The position numbers and the translations under genes were made by a program. The notes beneath the pieces were generated by a model that was not told the DNA's origin, ran no database searches, and saw only the letters and a list, made by a program, of their open reading frames with translations. This document shows, piece by piece, positions 9,584 through 16,696 of a stretch of 19,814 bases of DNA (the first letter of the stretch is position 1; the number at the start of each line of letters is the position of its first letter). Source of the stretch: CAZMVY01 sp964617875 (GTDB taxonomy: Bacteria; Planctomycetota; Phycisphaerae; UBA1845; PWPN01); NCBI GenBank assembly GCA_964617875.1, contig CAZUAI010000096.1, forward strand, positions 1 to 19,814, in the 5' to 3' direction.

Positions 9584-10129
9584 CTACGCGGAACCCCCGC
9601 CGCCCGGATAGCCGGTGATCGGCGGGTTCCGCCTCGGCTTCGCGTCCTTCGTCCGGTCGTACACGGCAAGCAGCGTGTCCAGGTCGAAGATCATCTCCTC
9701 CCGCGACCGGCCGACGATACTGTACTCGGGCGTCAGCTCAATGGCATCCACGGGACACGCGTACTCGCACATGCCGCAATAGATGCAGCGCAGCTCATCG
9801 ATCTCGAACCGCACGGGGATCTTCTCGCGGTCCGGCCAGGGCGCCTCGCCCGCCTCGATGTGGATGCAGTGGGCCGGGCAGGCCGTCGAGCACATGAAGC
9901 AGGCGACGCAGGCCACGCGGCCCTGCTCGTCGCGGTTGAGTCGATGGATCCCGCGGTAGTTCGAGATCCGCAGGTCCCGCCGCTGCTCCGGGTACTGGAC
10001 GGTCCGGCGCTTCACAAACAGGTGGCGCAGCGTGACCCACATGCCCCGGAGGATCTCGGGCAGGTAGAGGCGCATGGCCAGCGTGGGCTTCGGGGCGCCG
10101 ATCTCGATGATGTCTTCGTCCCGGATCAC
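9584..10129 (-). CDS. nuoI: NADH-quinone oxidoreductase subunit I
   Basis: NuoI is the ferredoxin-like subunit that carries clusters N6a and N6b and passes electrons to NuoB. The 181-residue product has two [4Fe-4S] motifs: Cys74, 77, 80, 84 (CVACFMCSTACP) and Cys115, 118, 121, 125 (CIYCGMCEYACP). The N-terminal amphipathic segment MRLYLPEILRGMWVTLRHLF fits the membrane-facing part. The start is GTG at 10129, with AAGGAG ending 5 nt upstream; that ribosome binding site lies inside the last codons of the GH10 gene, and only 2 nt separate the GH10 stop from this start. The product ends NPPITGYPGGGGSA. Confidence 0.96.
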   Translation of the reverse strand: MIRDEDIIEIGAPKPTLAMRLYLPEILRGMWVTLRHLFVKRRTVQYPEQRRDLRISNYRGIHRLNRDEQGRVACVACFMCSTACPAHCIHIEAGEAPWPDREKIPVRFEIDELRCIYCGMCEYACPVDAIELTPEYSIVGRSREEMIFDLDTLLAVYDRTKDAKPRRNPPITGYPGGGGSA

Positions 10130-10131
10130 GC

Positions 10132-11463
10132 CTACTCCTTCGTCGCCCGCAGCACGATGCGGTTGTCCGCGTTCGCCCTCACCGGGAACGTCCGTTCGTA
10201 TTTCCGCCCGCCGACCGTGAATGTCGCCCGATAGTCGCCGTAGAAGCCGCGGAAGGCGGCCTCGCCTCTGGCGTCGGTCGTCGTGGCGGTCTTCGTCCAC
10301 CACTTTCCCTTCACCAGCCTGTGCAACTCTTCGTACGCCGGCTTGGGCGTCATGTCCTGGCGGAGCAGACCCGCCGGGGCCGCCTGCCAGGCCATCTGAT
10401 CGGAGAAGTCCCACCACGTGATCGCCTGGACGGCCGGGTGGCTGAAGAGCGTCGTGTAGAACCGCACGACCTCCTTCGCCTGCCGCGCCTCGCCTTCGGA
10501 ATGGCTGCCCCACGTGTAGCCCGGCCGTGTCGTCGTCAGATCCCAGCCGTGTTCGCCGGAGAGGATGGTCGCCTCGGTGAAGTGCAGGGGAACGCCGAAT
10601 CGGGCGAATCGCTCGCAGATCTCCCACGCATGCTTCGCCGTCCACGCCCCGCCGTGCTGGTGGCACTGAATGCCGATGACGTCGTAGAGCCGGCGGCCGT
10701 GGTCGTCCACCAGCCGGGCGATGACGTTGTCGGCGTAGCGATGGTCCACAATGTAGTCATTGATGAGCAGAACGGCGTCGGGATTCGCACGGCGGGCGGT
10801 CTGGAACGCCTGGCGGACGAACTCCATCGTGCCGACGGCCTTCGCGGCGGCAGTCAGCTTCGGCGCGTTCTTGAGGATCTCCGCCCGTTCGAACTCCGCG
10901 ACCTCGTTGACGACATCCCAGAAGTCGATCTTTCCCGCGAAGCGCCGCACGCAGGCGTCGATCCGTTCGAGCTGGAGCCGGCGGACCTCGGCGGGGTCGT
11001 CGGGCAGCCACTTCGGATCGACGTAGTTCCACATGAGGGGATGGCCCTTGACGAGGATGCCGTGGGCCTTGCACCAGGCGACGATCCGGTCGGTCTTGTC
11101 GTAGTCGGGCCTGCCCCGTTCGGCCTCGTAGCCCCACCAGTAGAACGGCGCGGTGGCGAAATTGAGCAAGCCGTCGAAATGCTTCTCATAGGCGGCGTTG
11201 TCCTCCGGCTTGCGGCACTTGCCGAGGATAAAGATGTTCGAGCCGAAGAGGAAGGCATGCCGCGTCTGTTCGATGGCGATCGTGACGTTGGCGGCCGGCG
11301 TGCCGTCGGGGCCGGTGACGAGCAGAGACACATCGCCCTTGCGATGCTTCTCGATGCGGGCATCGGCCCCGCCGAGAATTTCGTCATCGCCCGACGCGGC
11401 GGATGCGGTGGACGCCGACGCCGCCACAAGCAGCAGGCACCTGCAGAGGAACCGGAATCTCAT
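10132..11463 (-). CDS. Secreted GH10 endo-1,4-beta-xylanase inside the nuo operon
   Basis: This 443-residue product is a complete glycoside hydrolase family 10 enzyme, a retaining endo-1,4-beta-xylanase family. The N-terminus (MRFRFLCRCLLLVAASA, probable cleavage after ASA near residue 22) is a Sec signal peptide. Residues 35-78 form a small beta-rich domain (RIEKHRKGDVSLLVTGPDG). The barrel follows, with KGHPLMWN at 139-146, the acid/base Glu187 in WDVVNE, and the nucleophile Glu297 in LHFTEATI. WWDFSDQMAWQ and PKPAYEEL close the barrel, and a C-terminal beta domain ends NRIVLRATKE. The frame is open upstream but the ATG at 11463 gives the signal peptide, has GGAGG 7 nt upstream, and overlaps the nuoH stop by ATGA. 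The His normally following W in the GHxLxWH motif is Asn here. Codon use resembles its neighbours. Function by homology is firm to family level; substrate is inferred. Confidence 0.93.
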   Translation of the reverse strand: MRFRFLCRCLLLVAASASTASAASGDDEILGGADARIEKHRKGDVSLLVTGPDGTPAANVTIAIEQTRHAFLFGSNIFILGKCRKPEDNAAYEKHFDGLLNFATAPFYWWGYEAERGRPDYDKTDRIVAWCKAHGILVKGHPLMWNYVDPKWLPDDPAEVRRLQLERIDACVRRFAGKIDFWDVVNEVAEFERAEILKNAPKLTAAAKAVGTMEFVRQAFQTARRANPDAVLLINDYIVDHRYADNVIARLVDDHGRRLYDVIGIQCHQHGGAWTAKHAWEICERFARFGVPLHFTEATILSGEHGWDLTTTRPGYTWGSHSEGEARQAKEVVRFYTTLFSHPAVQAITWWDFSDQMAWQAAPAGLLRQDMTPKPAYEELHRLVKGKWWTKTATTTDARGEAAFRGFYGDYRATFTVGGRKYERTFPVRANADNRIVLRATKE

Positions 11464-12668
11464 GCGTTTGCCTCCCCGCCGACGCGCACCGGCGGCAGGC
11501 CCGACTGCCGGCCGGTCAGATCGGTCGATGCACGGGAACTCCACAACAGGATCAGGACGACGATCGCGGCGTTGCCGGCGGGCGCCCACCAGGACATCGG
11601 CCGCCCGGCGTACACGAGCCCGCCCGCCAGCGCCACGGCCGCGAGGCCGATCGGAACCAGCGACCGCCACGCCAGCCGCATCAGCTGGTCAAAGCGGAAC
11701 CGCGGCAGCGTCCACCGAACCCACATGAACACGAAAATGAGGAACACCACCTTGCCGTAGACGATGCCGAAACGCACCAGTCCGGCCCACGGGCTCGTGC
11801 CCGTGTTGATCCAGTCGATCCAGGCCCAGCCGAGCCTCCCGCTGAAGGGGAAGGGTTCCCAGCCGCCGAGGAAGAGCGTGGCGATCACCGCGCTCGCCGT
11901 CAGCATGTGCGCGTACTCGGCGAGGAAGAACATGGCGAACTTCATCGCGCTGTACTCGGTGTGGTAGCCGCCGACCAGTTCCTGCTCGGCCTCGGCGAGG
12001 TCGAACGGCGCGCGGTTCGTCTCGGCGAGGACGCTCAGGAGCAGCAGAACGCACGCCACCGGGTGCAGGATCGCATTCCACGCGCCGCCGTCGATCTGCG
12101 CGGCGGCGATCCGCTCGAGCCGCAGTTCGCCGGCCGTCAGCACGACGACGAGGATCGCCAGCCCCATCGGAATCTCGTAGCTGAGCATCTGGGCGACGGC
12201 CCGCATCCCGCCGTAGAACGAGTATTTGTTGTTGCTGGCCCAGCCGCCGATGACGATGCCGTAGACGCTCATGGAGCCGACCGCCAGGACGTAGAGCAGA
12301 CCGATGTCGAGGCTCGCGACCTGGACGTTCACCCGGCAGCCGTCGCGGAACTCGATCGGCCCGCCCCACGGCACGACCGCGAAGCCGACGAGCGCGACCG
12401 CAAAGACCATCACCGGGGCCAGCAGGAAAAGCGGGCGATCGACGTTCGCGGGGATGATGTCTTCCTTGAGCAGGGCCTTCACGCCGTCGGCGATGGGCTG
12501 AAGCAGCCCGCGCGGGCCGACGCGGTTCGGGCCGTGCCGGTCCTGCATCCACGCGGCGACCTTCCGCTCGTAGAACATGCAGTAGGCCACGGACGTCAGC
12601 AGAACAGCGATCACGCCCGCCATCAGGGCGACGCTGAAGCCGAGTTGTGTGCAAAGCCAGGAAGTCAT
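11460..12668 (-). CDS. nuoH: NADH-quinone oxidoreductase subunit H
   Basis: NuoH links the membrane arm to the quinone-binding module. The 402-residue hydrophobic protein shows the family signatures MQDRHGPNRVGPRGLLQPIA, GWASNNKYSFYGGMRAVAQ, SYEIPMGLAI, and the quinone-channel loop LAETNRAPFDLAEAEQELV followed by YSAMKFAMFFLAEYAHM. The product is longer than the E. coli protein (about 325), mostly at the C-terminus, where two extra hydrophobic segments and a polar tail follow the core. The ATG at 12668 follows a 167-nt spacer after nuoG, the largest gap in the operon along with nuoD-nuoE. The stop overlaps the GH10 start. Confidence 0.95.
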   Translation of the reverse strand: MTSWLCTQLGFSVALMAGVIAVLLTSVAYCMFYERKVAAWMQDRHGPNRVGPRGLLQPIADGVKALLKEDIIPANVDRPLFLLAPVMVFAVALVGFAVVPWGGPIEFRDGCRVNVQVASLDIGLLYVLAVGSMSVYGIVIGGWASNNKYSFYGGMRAVAQMLSYEIPMGLAILVVVLTAGELRLERIAAAQIDGGAWNAILHPVACVLLLLSVLAETNRAPFDLAEAEQELVGGYHTEYSAMKFAMFFLAEYAHMLTASAVIATLFLGGWEPFPFSGRLGWAWIDWINTGTSPWAGLVRFGIVYGKVVFLIFVFMWVRWTLPRFRFDQLMRLAWRSLVPIGLAAVALAGGLVYAGRPMSWWAPAGNAAIVVLILLWSSRASTDLTGRQSGLPPVRVGGEANA

Positions 12669-12683
12669 GGGCGGCTCGCAGCC

Positions 12684-12715
12684 GTTGGTCCGTGGGTCCG
12701 CTGGTCCGTCAGCCC
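12684..12715. repeat. Period-8 tandem repeat in nuoG-nuoH spacer
   Basis: Four tandem 8-mers lie just upstream of nuoH: GTTGGTCC, GTGGGTCC, GCTGGTCC and a degenerate GTCAGCCC. The first three share G-N-N-GGTCC. The array lies in the 167-nt spacer between nuoG and nuoH. Confidence 0.6.
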
Positions 12716-12786
12716 GCGGCGCAGTCTCGCGTTTCGCGTTGCGGGCAGCGAATTCAAGGCGTTCGGGCGCCCCCGGGTGCGTCTGA

Positions 12787-12835
12787 ACTCGCTACGGACG
12801 ACTCGCAACTCTGAACTCCGAACTCTCAACTCTGA
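12787..12835. repeat. Period-7 tandem repeat abutting the nuoG stop
   Basis: Seven contiguous 7-mers on the plus strand, ACTCGCT, ACGGACG, ACTCGCA, ACTCTGA, ACTCCGA, ACTCTCA and ACTCTGA, end exactly at the last base before the nuoG stop codon (TAG on the minus strand at 12836-12838). Six of the seven begin ACTC. Seen directly. Confidence 0.75.
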
Positions 12836-14461
12836 CTAATGCCCGTGTTCCGGCTCCGGCGGCGCCTTGCGGACGTTCGTCATGGCCGGAACCTCGTGCA
12901 CCATCATCTCTCTCACTCGCTCGCCGGTGTACAAGCCGCCGTACCCGGCGATTTCAAACAGGTACTGTCCGTCTGCGCGGCAACCTTCCGGCGGATTGAT
13001 AGCACGCTCGAACGGCTGAATCAACCCGGCGTGATTCACGAATGTGCCCTCGCGCTCCGCCCAGGCACACGACGGCAGGACCACGGACGCCGCCGCCGTC
13101 AATTCGTTCGGAAACAGATCCTGCACGACCGAGAACGCCACGCGGCCGAGGGCGGCGCCGGAACCCCTGGCGGGCCAGTCCGGCTGCAGGTAACCGCCGA
13201 CGACCCAAAGGGCGGCAATCTCGCCCTTGTTCACACGCTCCCAGAGCGCGGCGTGGTCCGGCAGGTTTCCACCCAGGGCGCGGGCGATCATCTCGATCCC
13301 GCGCCGGTTCGGGACCTTCTCCGCGCGGACGACGAACTTCGCCGAAGTCGCTTCGGCCCCGACCGGGTAACACTCGTCCGCCCCCTCGGCCGGGGCGGGG
13401 CCCAGGGCGATCGCGGCCTCCGGCGCCATATGGCGGACGAACTTCGCCAGGAGCCACGCTTCCTCGCACGCCATCATCGGCGAGATCTGAACCGCCACGG
13501 CCGCACCGCCATGCGCACGGACGACCTCGCCGAGCCGGAATCGGATGAGATCCGGGACCTCGTCCCATGCGACCGGCTCGACCGCCGTGCCGCGCCGCAC
13601 CGCGGGGGTGCGGATCCGACGTTCGTCGCGGGCGTGCTTCCAGCCGTAACGGCCGTCGTCGCAGATCCACCAGTCGTTGACGCCGGGGTTGTAGCGCGGC
13701 TTGATGCGGTAGATCCGCCCGTCGTTGTGGTCGATGCGGATGGCACAGCCGGTGCTGCAGCCGGGACAGATCGAAGGGGTGCCGCGCAGCAGCCAGACTC
13801 GCTGGGCGAAAAGGAAGTCCTTGTCGAGCAAAGCGCCCACGGGGCAGACGTCCACGACGTTGCCCTGGAGCCGGTTCGCGAGCGCCTTGCCGGGGAAGGC
13901 GTCGATCTCGAGACGGCCGCCGCGGTTGACGACGCACAGCTCGCCCGTCCCGGCGACCTCTCGCGTGAATCGCACGCAGCGGGTGCAGAGGATGCAGCGG
14001 TCCTGGTACAGCAGCGTTCGCGGACCGACGTCCTTCTTGGGGTTCTTGGTCTTCGCCTCGACCATGCGCGACGTGGCGCTGCCGAACTTCTCGCTGTAGT
14101 CCTGGAGCCAGCATTCGCCGGCCTGGTCGCACACCGGGCAGTCGAGCGGGTGATTCAGCAGCAGGTGCTCCATCACGTGCCGCTGGTTCGCGCGGACGCG
14201 CTCGGAGTCGAAGCGAACCTCGACGCCGTCCCGTACCGGCGTCTGGCAGCTCGGAAACAGCCGGGCGGCCCACACGGGATTGCCCGTTTTGGGGTCCGGG
14301 ATCTTCATCTCCATCAGGCACAGACGGCACGACGCCACGACCGAAAGGCCGGGGTGGTAGCAGTAGTACGGCACGTCCATGCCGGCCTCGAGCGCGGCCT
14401 GGAGGACGGAGATCCCGCTGCGGCATTCGATCGCGCGATCGTCGATGACAATCTTCGGCAT
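12836..14461 (-). CDS. nuoG: NADH-quinone oxidoreductase subunit G, compact form
   Basis: NuoG is the large iron-sulfur subunit of the NADH-oxidising arm. Seen in the 541-residue product: the [2Fe-2S] ligands Cys34, 45, 48 and 72; the His-Cys [4Fe-4S] motif HPLDCPVCDQAGEC; the CILCTRC...CP [4Fe-4S] motif; and a C-x2-C-x3-C-x27-C set (CPGCSTGC through ICDDG) that matches the off-path N7 cluster motif. Then comes a shortened molybdopterin-oxidoreductase-like region ending in PSCAWAEREGTFVNHAGLIQ. The E. coli and Thermus proteins are about 900 and 780 residues, so this one has lost much of the C-terminal domain. The ATG at 14461 directly follows the nuoF TAG. Confidence 0.95.
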   Translation of the reverse strand: MPKIVIDDRAIECRSGISVLQAALEAGMDVPYYCYHPGLSVVASCRLCLMEMKIPDPKTGNPVWAARLFPSCQTPVRDGVEVRFDSERVRANQRHVMEHLLLNHPLDCPVCDQAGECWLQDYSEKFGSATSRMVEAKTKNPKKDVGPRTLLYQDRCILCTRCVRFTREVAGTGELCVVNRGGRLEIDAFPGKALANRLQGNVVDVCPVGALLDKDFLFAQRVWLLRGTPSICPGCSTGCAIRIDHNDGRIYRIKPRYNPGVNDWWICDDGRYGWKHARDERRIRTPAVRRGTAVEPVAWDEVPDLIRFRLGEVVRAHGGAAVAVQISPMMACEEAWLLAKFVRHMAPEAAIALGPAPAEGADECYPVGAEATSAKFVVRAEKVPNRRGIEMIARALGGNLPDHAALWERVNKGEIAALWVVGGYLQPDWPARGSGAALGRVAFSVVQDLFPNELTAAASVVLPSCAWAEREGTFVNHAGLIQPFERAINPPEGCRADGQYLFEIAGYGGLYTGERVREMMVHEVPAMTNVRKAPPEPEHGH

Positions 14462-15841
14462 CTACACCTCACGCGCCTGGATCGCCTTCGGTCTCGTCAG
14501 CCGGCCGGCCAGAGGCCGTTCGTACACCGACCGATTCGCCGCCGCCAGGATCTCTTCGGCCCGCCCCGGGGGCTGGGCCGCGATGGCTTCCTCCAGCTCA
14601 CGCCGATACTTCCTCACGATCGTCCGTATGGCGAACGCCGCGCCGTCCGGCAGGCCGCAAATGCTCAGGCCGGGCATCATGCCCATGCTGTTCGTCTGCT
14701 CCTCGATCAGGTCCAGGTCCTGCACCCGGCCCGCGCCGGCGGCGATCCGCCGCACGATCTTGTGCATCCACGTCGTGCCCTCGCGGCACTGCGTGCATTG
14801 GCCGCAGGACTCGTGCGCGAAGAACCTCGCCGCGTTGAGCAGCACGCTCGCGATCGGCGTATCGTCGCCGATCACGATGGCGCCGGCCGTGCCCAGACCG
14901 AGCAGGCCGTGCCGCTGCGGGTCGTCGAAATCGAGTCTGCAGTCGAGTTCATCGGGCGTGAGGATCCCGACGGAGAGCCCGCCGGGAATGACGCCCTTGA
15001 TCGCACGGCCGCCGGCCATCCCCCGGCCAAAGTCGTCGCCGTAGATCAGCTCGCGGACGGGGAGCCCCAGCGGCGCTTCGAAGCAGCCGGGGCGGTTCAC
15101 GGAGCCGCTGACCGTGTAGAGCTTGGGGCCCGTGCTGCCCGGGGTGCCGATCGAGGCGAACCAGCCGGCGCCGCGTTCCAGGATGTGCGGGAGGCAGCAG
15201 AGCGTCTCGACGTTGTTCACGACGGTGGGCCTGCGGAAGGCCCCCTCGACGGCCGGGAACGGCGGCTTGATCCGCGGCCAGCCGCGCTTGCCCTCGAGCG
15301 ACTCGATCAGACCCGTCTCCTCGCCGCAGACGTAGGCCCCGGCCCCGCGGTGAATGTGGCACTCGAGCGAGTAGTCGGTGCCGAAGATCCGCCGGCCGAA
15401 CAGCCCCGCCGCGTACGCCTCATCCAGCGCCCGCTGCAGGATGTGAAACGGCTCGTGGAACTCGACGCGGATGTAGACGTAGGCCACGGTCGCCCGCGTG
15501 GCGAAGCCGGCGATCAGGATGCCCTCGAGCAACTGGTGCGGGTCTGTCTCGCAGAGCACGCGGTTGTTGAACGTGCCCGGTTCGGACTCGTCGAAGTTGA
15601 CGCACAGAAACGTGACCTCGCGGTCCTTCGGCAGGAACGTCCACTTGACGCCGGTGGGGAATCCCGCCCCGCCGCGCCCGCGGAGGTTCGACCGCTTGAC
15701 CTCCTCGACGACGGCGTCCGGCGCCATCGAGGTGAGGACCTTCTCGGCGGTGCGGTAAGTGCCGCGGGCGCGGGCGACGGCGAGCGTGCGAATACCCTCG
15801 ACGCCGGCATTTCTCAGCAGTATGGGTTCGAAGCTCGCCAT
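14462..15841 (-). CDS. nuoF: NADH-quinone oxidoreductase subunit F (NADH-binding)
   Basis: NuoF binds NADH and FMN and starts the electron path. The 459-residue product carries the Gly-rich motif LRGRGGAGFPTGVKW at about residues 53-67, the VNFDESEPGTFNNR flavin-site segment, GAGAYVCGEETGLIESLEGK at about 167-185, and the C-terminal [4Fe-4S] ligands Cys346, 349, 352 and 395 (ESCGQCTQCREGT and SICGLPDG). All are the expected family features at normal length. The ATG at 15841 lies 36 nt after nuoE; its stop is immediately followed by the nuoG ATG with no gap. Confidence 0.97.
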   Translation of the reverse strand: MASFEPILLRNAGVEGIRTLAVARARGTYRTAEKVLTSMAPDAVVEEVKRSNLRGRGGAGFPTGVKWTFLPKDREVTFLCVNFDESEPGTFNNRVLCETDPHQLLEGILIAGFATRATVAYVYIRVEFHEPFHILQRALDEAYAAGLFGRRIFGTDYSLECHIHRGAGAYVCGEETGLIESLEGKRGWPRIKPPFPAVEGAFRRPTVVNNVETLCCLPHILERGAGWFASIGTPGSTGPKLYTVSGSVNRPGCFEAPLGLPVRELIYGDDFGRGMAGGRAIKGVIPGGLSVGILTPDELDCRLDFDDPQRHGLLGLGTAGAIVIGDDTPIASVLLNAARFFAHESCGQCTQCREGTTWMHKIVRRIAAGAGRVQDLDLIEEQTNSMGMMPGLSICGLPDGAAFAIRTIVRKYRRELEEAIAAQPPGRAEEILAAANRSVYERPLAGRLTRPKAIQAREV

Positions 15842-15877
15842 GTCGTGTCAGCGCAGGCCGGGCCCCTCGGTCATGCC

Positions 15878-16525
15878 TCAGGCGCCGCCCCCTGTCCCTT
15901 CGTCGCTCCGTCGTTTCGTCGTTCCGTCGCTTCCTGGCTTCGCCGCCTCGGCGCCTTCCCGCGGTGCATCGTACAGATCGCTGCGGGGGACGTCGAGCGC
16001 ATCACTGTTCGGATCCGCGAGGATCCGCAACACATCCTCCGGCTTCACGCCCTTGTGGAGCCGTTCGTTGATGAGCATGCACGGGGCGTGCTCGCACGCG
16101 CCGAGGCACTCCTCGGTGATGAAGCTGTATTCGCCGTCGGGCGTCGTCTCGTGCTCACCGATGCCCAGCTGACGCTGGATCGCCTCGGCGACCTTCCCGC
16201 TGCCCATGAGTTCGCAACTCAGCGAACGGCAAAGCACGATGACCTTCCGCCCCCGCTTGTGCCGCCAGAAGTGCGTGTAGAACGTCACCGTGTCGAAGAC
16301 TTCCGCGGGCGGGATCTCCAGCAGCGCCGCCACCTCCGCCATCGCCTGCCAGCCGACGTGCCCCAGGGCGTCCTGCACGACATGCAGCGCGGGCAACAAC
16401 GCCGCCCGCTTCGCGGGATAGCGCGGGAAAAACGACCGGATCTTCTCACGCACCTCCTCCGACAGCACCGGCGGAGCGTCAGGTGCGAACACGGGCGCGT
16501 TGCGATCAATCGTAGGCCAGGCCAT
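15878..16525 (-). CDS. nuoE: NADH-quinone oxidoreductase subunit E
   Basis: NuoE is the thioredoxin-like [2Fe-2S] subunit partnering NuoF. In the 215-residue product the ligands are Cys99 and Cys104 (LCRSLSCELMG) and Cys140 and Cys144 (ECLGACEHAPC). The helical N-terminal domain (LPALHVVQDALGHVGWQAMA) and the VFDTVTFYTHFW segment fit the family. The ATG at 16525 was chosen over an in-frame TTG at 16534, which lies inside a tandem repeat. No clear Shine-Dalgarno precedes it; a period-7 repeat array abuts the start codon. The last 30 or so residues (rich in Gly, Ser, Lys, Arg) are encoded by a period-8 repeat and are probably not part of the conserved fold. Confidence 0.94.
   Translation of the reverse strand: MAWPTIDRNAPVFAPDAPPVLSEEVREKIRSFFPRYPAKRAALLPALHVVQDALGHVGWQAMAEVAALLEIPPAEVFDTVTFYTHFWRHKRGRKVIVLCRSLSCELMGSGKVAEAIQRQLGIGEHETTPDGEYSFITEECLGACEHAPCMLINERLHKGVKPEDVLRILADPNSDALDVPRSDLYDAPREGAEAAKPGSDGTTKRRSDEGTGGGA
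15898..15953. repeat. Period-8 tandem repeat within the 3' end of nuoE
   Basis: Seven consecutive 8-mers on the plus strand: CTTCGTCG, CTCCGTCG, TTTCGTCG, TTCCGTCG, CTTCCTGG, CTTCGCCG and CCTCGGCG. The consensus is about YTYCGTCG. The array is inside the nuoE reading frame and encodes its low-complexity C-terminal tail. Since 8 is not a multiple of 3, the encoded tail is not itself periodic. Confidence 0.75.
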
Positions 16526-16595
16526 GGGAGTCAAGAGTTCGGAGTCACGGGTTCAGAGTCAAGAGGGACGAGTCTGGAGTCACGGGTCGCGAGTT
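16526..16595. repeat. Period-7 tandem repeat abutting the nuoE start
   Basis: Ten 7-mers read on the minus (sense) strand toward the start codon: AACTCGC, GACCCGT, GACTCCA, GACTCGT, CCCTCTT, GACTCTG, AACCCGT, GACTCCG, AACTCTT and GACTCCC, immediately followed by the nuoE ATG. The consensus is about RACTCNN, the same as the array at 12787-12835, but in the opposite orientation. Confidence 0.75.
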
Positions 16596-16629
16596 GAGGA
16601 TCCGATGGCGTTCGTGCGCTATCCGTGGC

Positions 16630-16643
16630 GCGGCATTTGCCGC
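16630..16643. other. Small hairpin in nuoD-nuoE spacer
   Basis: GCGGCA (16630-16635) and TGCCGC (16638-16643) form a perfect inverted repeat with a 2-nt centre (a 5-bp stem with a 4-nt loop is sterically easier). There is no T-run after it on the minus strand. Role unknown. Confidence 0.3.
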
Positions 16644-16661
16644 TCCCTGCCTGCCACACGC

Positions 16662-16696
16662 GACCCTGAACTCGCAATTCATGACGCATGACTCAC
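16662..16696. repeat. Degenerate period-7 repeat across the nuoD stop
   Basis: Five 7-mers on the plus strand, GACCCTG, AACTCGC, AATTCAT, GACGCAT and GACTCAC, run into and across the nuoD stop codon (TGA on the minus strand at 16693-16695). They match the RACTCNN family loosely and have the same orientation as the array at the nuoG stop. Confidence 0.5.

Noticed and set aside
10132..11463. The GH10 gene as a recently inserted mobile element cargo
   Set aside because: No inverted repeats, target duplications, transposase or integrase are seen, the codon style matches its neighbours, and both junctions are tight.
11464..11670. A longer GH10 protein starting at 11670
   Set aside because: The added 69 residues are an Arg-rich shadow of nuoH; the start at 11463 gives a proper signal peptide and ribosome binding site.
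12684..12835. A CRISPR array in the nuoG-nuoH spacer
   Set aside because: The units are 7-8 nt, contiguous and degenerate, with no spacers and no cas genes.
12839..16597. A 1252-codon open frame on the plus strand across nuoE, nuoF and nuoG
   Set aside because: It lies antisense to three clear nuo genes, its translation is Arg/Asp/Gly/His-rich with no domain, and such long antisense frames are expected in GC-rich coding DNA.
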